Shown here piece by piece: positions 33,920 to 39,286 of a DNA stretch of 39,286 nt; the first letter of the stretch is position 1; each line of letters starts with the position of its first letter. Location: contig NZ_PQNY01000018.1 of the NCBI RefSeq assembly GCF_002917885.1, positions 1 through 39,286 of the forward strand. The letters are read 5' to 3'. A program made the position numbers and the translations under genes. The stretch is from Flavobacterium croceum DSM 17960 (GTDB taxonomy: Bacteria; Bacteroidota; Bacteroidia; Flavobacteriales; Flavobacteriaceae). The notes under the pieces were generated by a model. The model ran no database searches. It had not been told where the DNA came from and saw nothing but the letters and a program-made list of their open reading frames with translations.

Positions 33920-34651
33920 TTATTTGTATTCTACTTTAATTAATTTGCTTGTAAATTCTAAGGTTTTTACAGATGTAATGCCATAGTCGCAATTGGCAAA
34001 AATAGTACTCGTGGCAGGTACAATATATTTACTTAATTTAGGGTCTACTTCTACCGTACAATTATATATCTTACCCATAAAATTGTAATCAAATACACCC
34101 GTATTATTTTGGTTTTCCAACCAATTGATAGTGTGTTCTCTATACGATTCTTTAAGATTACTAATACTGTTTACAACATTAATCTCTTTATTGGGCAAAT
34201 AGTAAATAGTAGAGGGTTCGCTTACAAACTCGGTTACAGAATTGTCTAAAAAGGTTTTTACCACAGTAGGAATTTCTGCCAAATCGTAAACGGTTTTATA
34301 CATAATGGCTTTTTTAAGTTTTACATAATATTCTACTCTCGTTTTGGTAAAGTAAGTTAAAACCTTATTTTTCAACACCAATTTATCGGCTTTATTCATA
34401 GATTTATACGAAATAAAACCTACTCTCTTGGTACTATCGGTGGGGTGTTGTAAAATTTTAAAATCTGTTTTCAAAAAATCATTTTGAATAACTGTACTAT
34501 CGGCATAAATACCACTCGAGTCAAAATGATAATTGGGTTTTGTTTTGTAAGTATAAATTATTTTGTTGTATTTCTCGGGTGCTTTTTGTATTTGACCCAT
34601 ACACAATAGAGCGGTAAACAAGCAAAGAGCTGTAGTAAATTTTTTAAACAT
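33920..34651 (-). CDS. Secreted protein of unknown function (243 aa)
   Basis: Signal peptide MFKKFTTALCLFTALLCMGQ. The rest is beta-rich, with KYNKIIYTYKTKPN near the start, several strands of alternating Tyr/Lys, and a late region NYNFMGKIYNCTVEVDPKLSKYIVPATSTIF-like (positions about 190-220). Two cysteines remain in the mature part (C197, C221 approximately). No family is recognised with confidence; a periplasmic or outer-membrane-associated location is the only inference. It follows GAPDH after 96 bases on the same strand, but a terminator lies between. It converges with the permease gene; no strong terminator was seen between them. Confidence 0.75.
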   Translation of the reverse strand: MFKKFTTALCLFTALLCMGQIQKAPEKYNKIIYTYKTKPNYHFDSSGIYADSTVIQNDFLKTDFKILQHPTDSTKRVGFISYKSMNKADKLVLKNKVLTYFTKTRVEYYVKLKKAIMYKTVYDLAEIPTVVKTFLDNSVTEFVSEPSTIYYLPNKEINVVNSISNLKESYREHTINWLENQNNTGVFDYNFMGKIYNCTVEVDPKLSKYIVPATSTIFANCDYGITSVKTLEFTSKLIKVEYK

Positions 34652-34689
34652 GAGGTATACGATTTGGGGTTCGTTTTACAAATATAAAA

Positions 34690-34725
34690 AAAAATCCGCT
34701 AGTATTTTACGACCAACGGATTTTT
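34690..34725 (-). terminator. Terminator behind the GAPDH gene
   Basis: A 9-bp stem AAAAATCCG/CGGATTTTT with an 18-base loop, followed on the minus strand by a T-rich stretch. Confidence 0.75.
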
Positions 34726-34747
34726 CAAATTTAGAAACAACTTAAAA

Positions 34748-36196
34748 TTAATAATAGGTATAGCGTCTTACTTTCGCTATATATTTTGATAATCGTATTA
34801 CTTGATGGCTGTATCCATATTCATTATCATACCAAACATAAAGTACAATGTTTTTTCCATCGGCAGAAACTATTGTTGCTTTGCTATCGTATATAGAAGG
34901 GGCAGATGAACCAACAATATCCGATGAAACAAGTTCATCGTTTAATGAATACTTAATTTGTTCAACCAATTCGCCTTCGAGCGAGTAGTTTTTCACCAAT
35001 TGGTTTACTTCTTCTATAGTAGTGTTTTTCGTTACTTCCAAATTTAACACCACCAAAGACCCATTGGGTACCGGAACCCGAATGGCATTTGAAGTAAGTT
35101 TGCCCGCCAAACTAGGCAAGGCTTTCGCTACGGCACTACCTGCACCTGTTTCGGTAATTACCATATTGAGTGCTGCAGCTCTACCTCGGCGGTATTTTTT
35201 GTGCATATTGTCTACCAAGTTCTGATCGTTGGTATAAGCATGTATGGTTTCGATATGACCTTTTACAACACCCAATGTATCTTCAATTACTTTTAAAATT
35301 GGGGTAATAGCATTGGTAGTACATGAGGCAGCCGAAAAAATAGCTACATCATCTGGATTGTATTCTTCATGATTAACACCGTAAACAATATTTGGAACAC
35401 CTTTACCAGGTGCAGTAAGCAATACTTTGTCTACTCCTTTTGAGGTTAAATGTCTTTGCAAATCTGCTTCTGTACGGAAAGCGCCTGTATTGTCTATTAC
35501 CAATGCGTTTTTAATACCGTATTGTGTATAATCAATCTCTTCGGGTGCTTGAGCCGTAATAATATTTACGGTTGTACCATTTATAATAAGAGCATTATTG
35601 TCTATATCGGCAGAAACAGAGCCTTCAAAATCTCCATGAACAGAATCGTATCTTAGCAAAGCAGCACGTTTTTCTAAAAGTGTCGCGTCTGTTTTGTCGC
35701 GTGTTACTATAGCACGAAGTCTAAGTTGTTGCCCTTTACCTATTTTACTCATAAGTTCGCGAGCCACCAAGCGCCCAATTCTTCCAAAACCATAGAGTAC
35801 TACATCTTTGGGCTCGATAGTTTGAAATTCTTTAGCATCTTTAAGCTTGCTTATTACAAATGCCTTAGCATCATGAAATGTATTGTCTTCCAAATGGTAT
35901 TCGTAGGTAAGTTTACCCAAGTCTAATCGAGAAGGAGGTAAATCGAGTTTTTCTATGGCTTTTGCAATTTCTACAGTATCAAATACATTGATAGGTTTTG
36001 CAACAAACTCGGCAGCATATTCATGCAAATTGATGATATCGCTTACATTTCGGTCTATAAGTTGGTTTCTAAACAGTACGAGCTCTATCGATTTGTCGTA
36101 CCATAAATCGCTAATTATTTTAATGAGTTCTACTACAGCTTTTCGTCGGTTTGCCTGAAAAGCAAGTTCTTTTTCGTAAGAAATACTTTTTGCCAT
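34748..36196 (-). CDS. gap: Glyceraldehyde-3-phosphate dehydrogenase, N-terminally extended
   Basis: A 482-aa cytoplasmic dehydrogenase. Residues 1 to about 130 are a helical extension not found in classical GAPDH (about 335 aa). The NAD-binding domain then starts with VLYGFGRIGRLVARELM (134-150). The catalytic Cys is C292 in SAASCTTNAITPI, and the C-terminal WYDNEYGYSHQVIRL motif is present. It interconverts glyceraldehyde-3-phosphate and 1,3-bisphosphoglycerate. Extended forms of this length occur in Bacteroidetes; whether it serves glycolysis or gluconeogenesis is not told by sequence. A perfect 16-bp palindrome at its promoter suggests sugar-type control. Single gene. Confidence 0.94.
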   Translation of the reverse strand: MAKSISYEKELAFQANRRKAVVELIKIISDLWYDKSIELVLFRNQLIDRNVSDIINLHEYAAEFVAKPINVFDTVEIAKAIEKLDLPPSRLDLGKLTYEYHLEDNTFHDAKAFVISKLKDAKEFQTIEPKDVVLYGFGRIGRLVARELMSKIGKGQQLRLRAIVTRDKTDATLLEKRAALLRYDSVHGDFEGSVSADIDNNALIINGTTVNIITAQAPEEIDYTQYGIKNALVIDNTGAFRTEADLQRHLTSKGVDKVLLTAPGKGVPNIVYGVNHEEYNPDDVAIFSAASCTTNAITPILKVIEDTLGVVKGHIETIHAYTNDQNLVDNMHKKYRRGRAAALNMVITETGAGSAVAKALPSLAGKLTSNAIRVPVPNGSLVVLNLEVTKNTTIEEVNQLVKNYSLEGELVEQIKYSLNDELVSSDIVGSSAPSIYDSKATIVSADGKNIVLYVWYDNEYGYSHQVIRLSKYIAKVRRYTYY

Positions 36197-36233
36197 GATG
36201 GTTATTGTGTTGTAAGTTGTGATAAAATTTTTG

Positions 36234-36241
36234 CAAAAATA
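36234..36241 (-). promoter_or_regulatory. -7 box for the GAPDH gene
   Basis: TATTTTTG on the minus strand, 37 bases before the ATG. The region where a -33 box would lie is occupied by the palindrome at 36259-36274. Confidence 0.55.
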
Positions 36242-36258
36242 GGATAAACTATTTAGTT

Positions 36259-36274
36259 ACGAAAACGTTTTCGT
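36259..36274. promoter_or_regulatory. Perfect 16-bp palindrome, LacI-type operator
   Basis: ACGAAAACGTTTTCGT is a perfect dyad with a central CG, as in LacI/GalR-family operators (and catabolite-response elements of Gram-positives). It starts 17 bases upstream of the GAPDH -7 box and so covers the -33 position, where a bound protein would repress. Confidence 0.65.
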
Positions 36275-36292
36275 GTTAATTTGTTATAGAAA

Positions 36293-36318
36293 AAAATGAG
36301 CTACTAAGAGCTCATTTT
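36293..36318 (-). terminator. Terminator of the HtrA gene
   Basis: A 10-bp stem AAAATGAGCT/AGCTCATTTT with a 6-base loop; a T-tract follows on the minus strand. It separates htrA from the GAPDH operator. Confidence 0.85.
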
Positions 36319-36343
36319 CAAGTATAATTAAGTGAAGATTGTT

Positions 36344-37735
36344 TTAAATAATAATACGCATTATTTGTCCCGATTTAGTAATCATTTGAATACTTAAACC
36401 CTGATTTTCGTCTTTGTTATTAATAATATTCGATACTGTTTCTACATCGGTGGCATTGGCGCCATCAATTTTTAGAATAATGCTACCGTTTAGTTCTTCT
36501 TCGTAAGGTTTTAAGCGTTCGTTGGTTACTTCTTTTATTTTAACGCCGTAAGTAATATTGTATTTTTTCTTATCGCTTGCAGATATATTTTCGAGTTCCA
36601 AACCTTTTACATCGGTATAAATAAGGTCGTTTTTAACAAGTGTTACAGGTACCGTTTTCGATTTTCCATCTCGTATAAGGGTTACATTTACTTTTTCATT
36701 AGGGCGCTTGGTATTAATGTAGCCCGACATATCTGCGTAACTCGAAATTTTTTGATTGTCTATTTTTACAATCACATCACCTTTTGATAAGCCTGCTTTT
36801 TCTGCTCCCGAATTTTTATTTACTTTTTTAACATAAAAACCTTCGGTTTGTTTAATGTCATACGCTTTTGCAATGGTTCCATTCAATTCCGATCCTTCTA
36901 CGCCCAATATTCCGCGTTGTACGCCACCAAACTCCATAATGTCTTCAATAATTTTTCGGGCTATATTTGAAGGTACAGCAAACGAATATCCCGCATAACT
37001 ACCTGTAGGAGAAGAAATCATGGTGTTTATACCTATTAAATTTCCGCTTGTGTTTACCAATGCGCCACCGCTATTACCTGGGTTTACAGCTGCATCGGTT
37101 TGAATAAACGATTGTATGCCGTTACCGTCTAAATTTCGTGCTTTTGCCGATACAATTCCGGCAGTAACTGTAGAGGTAAGATTGTATGGGTTGCCCACCG
37201 CCAAAACCCATTCGCCTACTTTTACCGCATCAGAATCGGCAAAAGAAGAATAAGGCAATTTTTCTTCGGCATCTATTTTAAGCAAAGCAATATCCATTTT
37301 TGCATCGGTACCAATAAGTTTTGCCTTATACACTTTTTTGTTATTTAATGTAACCTCAAGTTCAGTGGCATCTTTTATCACATGATTATTGGTAACAATA
37401 TAACCATCTTCCGAAATAATTACACCACTACCTGTACCAATTTGCTCTTGTTGCTGAGCACCGCCTTGTGCACCATAAAACCACTCCATAATAGGATTGT
37501 ACACTGTACGAACCGAAACATTTTTAACATGCACAACCGAATGAACGGCCTTATCGGCAGCTACTGTAAAATCTACATTTTCGGCGCCCAAACTCGCATT
37601 TCTAGTAAAAGTATCGGTTGCAGTGCTCACAATAGATTTACCACGACTTCCTTCTTCCAAAAACAATTTATAGGCTCCAAGAGTAAGAGTTCCGCTCAAT
37701 AAAGAAACCAAAAATAAACTCGAAAACTGTTTCAT
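36344..37735 (-). CDS. htrA: HtrA/DegQ-type serine protease
   Basis: A 463-aa periplasmic protease-chaperone. Residues 1-25 form an uncleaved or cleaved signal segment (MKQFSSLFLVSLLSGTLTLGAYK). Trypsin-like domain about 55-260 with H118 (VTNNHVI), D148 (AKMDIALL) and S222 (NPGNSGGAL): a complete triad. The first PDZ domain spans about 275-370 (GILGVEGSEL, GLSKGDVIVKIDNQ), and a second, shortened PDZ-like part spans about 385-463. The Gln-rich loop near 90-98 is of the LA type. It degrades or refolds damaged envelope proteins. It is divergent from dapF; its own promoter is unclear (TAATTTTA at the best position). Confidence 0.94.
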   Translation of the reverse strand: MKQFSSLFLVSLLSGTLTLGAYKLFLEEGSRGKSIVSTATDTFTRNASLGAENVDFTVAADKAVHSVVHVKNVSVRTVYNPIMEWFYGAQGGAQQQEQIGTGSGVIISEDGYIVTNNHVIKDATELEVTLNNKKVYKAKLIGTDAKMDIALLKIDAEEKLPYSSFADSDAVKVGEWVLAVGNPYNLTSTVTAGIVSAKARNLDGNGIQSFIQTDAAVNPGNSGGALVNTSGNLIGINTMISSPTGSYAGYSFAVPSNIARKIIEDIMEFGGVQRGILGVEGSELNGTIAKAYDIKQTEGFYVKKVNKNSGAEKAGLSKGDVIVKIDNQKISSYADMSGYINTKRPNEKVNVTLIRDGKSKTVPVTLVKNDLIYTDVKGLELENISASDKKKYNITYGVKIKEVTNERLKPYEEELNGSIILKIDGANATDVETVSNIINNKDENQGLSIQMITKSGQIMRIII

Positions 37736-37853
37736 ATTCTTCTTTCTTTTAAATGTTAAAGTAAAATTATAACAATAAAATTCTTAAATAAATGGGTTTA
37801 ACGCTCGTTTAACAATAATTAACGTCTTCTTAATAAATCATAAAAAATGTTCA

Positions 37854-37861
37854 TACATTTG
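37854..37861 (+). promoter_or_regulatory. Possible -7 box upstream of dapF
   Basis: TACATTTG matches TAnnTTTG; no TTG at the right distance. A second candidate, TATTTTTG at 37919-37926, lies within the inverted repeat described next. Confidence 0.35.
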
Positions 37862-37902
37862 CTTTACAGAAGCGCAAAGGCTCGTGCAATTGCTATACCA
37901 TA

Positions 37903-37978
37903 TTCCCGCTTTACGCTTTATTTTTGCAACTCAAAACAAAAAGAGATATAGAGTTGCAAAAGATACCGCTTCAATCGG
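37903..37978. repeat. Long imperfect inverted repeat upstream of dapF
   Basis: Perfect 11-base arms TTTTGCAACTC (37922-37932) and GAGTTGCAAAA (37951-37961) with an 18-base centre. The homology continues outwards with mismatches (GC-TTTAT vs ATACCGC), giving about 19 paired positions. The flanks (CCCGCTTTACGC and CGCTTCAATCGGGG) have a more GC-rich make-up than the surroundings. It resembles dispersed palindromic elements between genes in flavobacterial genomes; only one copy is in this window. Confidence 0.55.
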
Positions 37979-38010
37979 GGCTATTACAGTAAACCATAAC
38001 ACAAAAACAA

Positions 38011-38787
38011 ATGAAATTTTACAAATATCAAGGAACAGGAAACGATTTTGTCATGATAGACAACCGCAACAACCTATTCCCCAAAAATGATACCAACCTG
38101 ATACACCATTTGTGCGACCGCAGATTTGGCATTGGTGCAGACGGACTTATACTGCTCGAAAATGACAATTCGACAGATTTTAAAATGGTATATTACAACT
38201 CAGATGGAAACCAAAGTACCATGTGCGGTAACGGCGGTCGATGTTTGGTTGCCTTTGCCAAACATTTGGGCATTATACAAAACAAAGCTATTTTTATGGC
38301 TATAGATGGTTTGCATCATGCTACTATCGACCAAAACAATAGCGTATCATTGCAAATGCAAGATGTACAAGCGATTACAACAACGCCCGACTATATTTTT
38401 CTTAATACAGGTTCGCCACACCATGTTATGCTCGTGCCAAACACACAAGATATCGATGTAAAAAAGCAAGGCGCCGAAATACGGTATTCCAGTTTGTACG
38501 GAAAAGAAGGAAGCAATGTAAATTTTGTGACGCAAAAAAACGAAAATCATTTTGCCTTGCGCACTTACGAGCGTGGCGTAGAAGACGAAACATTATCGTG
38601 CGGTACAGGGGCAACAGCAACAGCAATAGCAATGCATGTTCTTGGCAAAACCAATTCAACCAACATCGCTATTGAGGTAGAAGGCGGACAACTACAAGTA
38701 TCTTTTGAAAAAACGAGTCAAGGTTATCAAAAAGTTTTTCTTGTAGGCCCAGCCACTTTTGTTTTTGAAGGAGAAATAAAACTATAG
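38011..38787 (+). CDS. dapF: Diaminopimelate epimerase
   Basis: A 258-aa cytoplasmic, cofactor-free epimerase that turns LL- into meso-diaminopimelate for lysine and peptidoglycan synthesis. N-terminal signature YQGTGNDFVMIDNR (6-19). The two catalytic cysteines are C72 (MCGNGGRC) and C197 (LSCGTGATATAIA). The two-fold pseudo-symmetry and length fit the family. The ATG at 38011 begins MKFYKYQGTGND, the usual start. The gene is divergent from htrA and followed by a gene-poor stretch. Confidence 0.96.
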   Translation: MKFYKYQGTGNDFVMIDNRNNLFPKNDTNLIHHLCDRRFGIGADGLILLENDNSTDFKMVYYNSDGNQSTMCGNGGRCLVAFAKHLGIIQNKAIFMAIDGLHHATIDQNNSVSLQMQDVQAITTTPDYIFLNTGSPHHVMLVPNTQDIDVKKQGAEIRYSSLYGKEGSNVNFVTQKNENHFALRTYERGVEDETLSCGTGATATAIAMHVLGKTNSTNIAIEVEGGQLQVSFEKTSQGYQKVFLVGPATFVFEGEIKL

Positions 38788-39034
38788 TTTTTGTATGACC
38801 CTGAGCTACTGCGCGAATCCCTTCGCGCGGTTCTATAATTTAAAATATGAAAAAGACTCTCTAACATTCTGGATTATGAAATTGGTAATTTCTGCTCAGA
38901 ACGTGTTCTTTTTACCAAAAATAGTAAAAACTATCAGGGTTATCAATAACTACTCTAAAGGATTTGGGCGGGAGTGGGGGTTCTCACTTTTATTGTAAAC
39001 ATAACTCGACACATTTGCTGCTATAAAAAATCTT
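38788..39034. other. Intergenic region behind dapF
   Basis: No gene is supported. A GC-rich hairpin GCGCGAA-TCCC-TTCGCGC at 38811-38828 stands out from the AT-rich surroundings but lacks a T-tract. The frame running over 38795-38998 shows no protein-like features. Confidence 0.5.
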
Positions 39035-39262
39035 TTATATATACATATTAAAAAATAATCCTAAAATTATAGAAACTACATAGTATAAAGCTAATAACAG
39101 TAATATAAAAGATGCTATTTTTTCTTTGCTTATTTTTTTATCAAAACGATTATTTAAGTATATTAAAAGAAAATATAATACTATAATATTAACCCGTTGT
39201 GCATTATAAAAAAAGTTGCTCAAATCATTAATAATGATTAAATTGTATTGACTTTCAAACAA
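39035..39262 (-). CDS. Doubtful small membrane protein (about 75 aa)
   Basis: Frame with two hydrophobic stretches (IIVLYFLLIYL and ASFILLLLALYYVVSIILGLFF) separated by a charged loop (NNRFDKKISKEK). This pattern looks like a small two-span membrane protein. There is no ATG; the frame would start at TTG 39262. No family is recognised and no promoter is evident. It may be real, a remnant, or AT-driven chance. Confidence 0.35.
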   Translation of the reverse strand: MFESQYNLIIINDLSNFFYNAQRVNIIVLYFLLIYLNNRFDKKISKEKIASFILLLLALYYVVSIILGLFFNMYI

Positions 39263-39270
39263 TTACAATA

Positions 39271-39286
39271 ATGAGCAACCTTGAAG
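39271..39286 (+). CDS. Possible start of a further gene (cut by the window edge)
   Basis: ATG AGC AAC CTT GAA would read MSNLE. It is preceded by an A-rich stretch (ACAATTACAATA) of the kind seen before other starts here. Only five codons are visible, so this is weak. Confidence 0.25.

Noticed and set aside
37884..38090. 68-aa ORF overlapping the start of dapF
   Set aside because: Runs through the inverted repeat and overlaps dapF in another frame; no protein features.
38811..38828. Terminator behind dapF
   Set aside because: The GC-rich hairpin has no T-tract on either strand; kept only as a remark.

Overview
The window looks like chromosome of a member of the Bacteroidetes (Bacteroidota), most likely class Flavobacteriia. 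The evidence is: AT-rich DNA; promoters of the Bacteroidetes type (TTG about 19-21 bases upstream of TAnnTTTG) rather than sigma70 boxes; signal peptides ending in '-AQ'; two proteins with C-terminal type IX secretion (T9SS) sorting domains; a mitochondrial-type aconitase; an archaeal/eukaryote-type prolyl-tRNA synthetase; and an N-terminally extended GAPDH. The genus cannot be fixed from sequence alone.

Layout. 1-9740 is mostly core: an RprX/RprY-like two-component pair, a small DUF1573 protein, rimO with a small periplasmic protein behind it, an OmpP1/FadL-like outer-membrane protein, a Tyr/Gly/Asn-rich lipoprotein divergent from proS, two identical tRNA-Glu genes, and rpsT. 9841-22430 is an accessory block between rpsT and prfC. 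It holds a 270-bp degenerate hexamer tract and then two copies of a two-gene cassette. Each cassette is a large T9SS-secreted surface protein (826 and 2252 aa) followed by a tiny single-span protein (about 70 aa) that appears to have its own promoter and ends in a GAAA-loop terminator. Behind the second cassette lies about 1.8 kb almost without genes, built from three different repeat families: 210-bp tandem units carrying dyads, a 22-bp tandem repeat, and a run of eight consecutive inverted repeats. 22485-38787 returns to core functions: prfC, two tandem parvulin-type chaperones (the second SurA-like) followed by a MoxR ATPase, a secreted alpha/beta hydrolase, aconitase, an amino-acid permease, two unrecognised secreted proteins, GAPDH, an HtrA/DegQ protease, and dapF. 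The right end holds a doubtful small membrane ORF and possibly the first codons of another gene.

How the parts fit. The parvulin/SurA proteins, HtrA and the OmpP1/FadL porin belong to envelope biogenesis and would serve outer-membrane and secreted proteins in general. The two adhesin-like proteins should cross the outer membrane through the T9SS, whose machinery is not in this window. The most interesting unit is the duplicated adhesin plus mini-protein cassette. The two mini-proteins keep an identical 21-residue extracytoplasmic stretch although about half of its codons differ synonymously. In contrast, the sorting-domain DNA of the two adhesins is about 99% identical, which suggests recent gene conversion. 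A 16-bp perfect palindrome of LacI-family type lies at the GAPDH promoter, and a 14/16 match to it lies upstream of the first adhesin.

Limits: everything was read by eye. Domain names rest on recalled family signatures, and no database search was possible.
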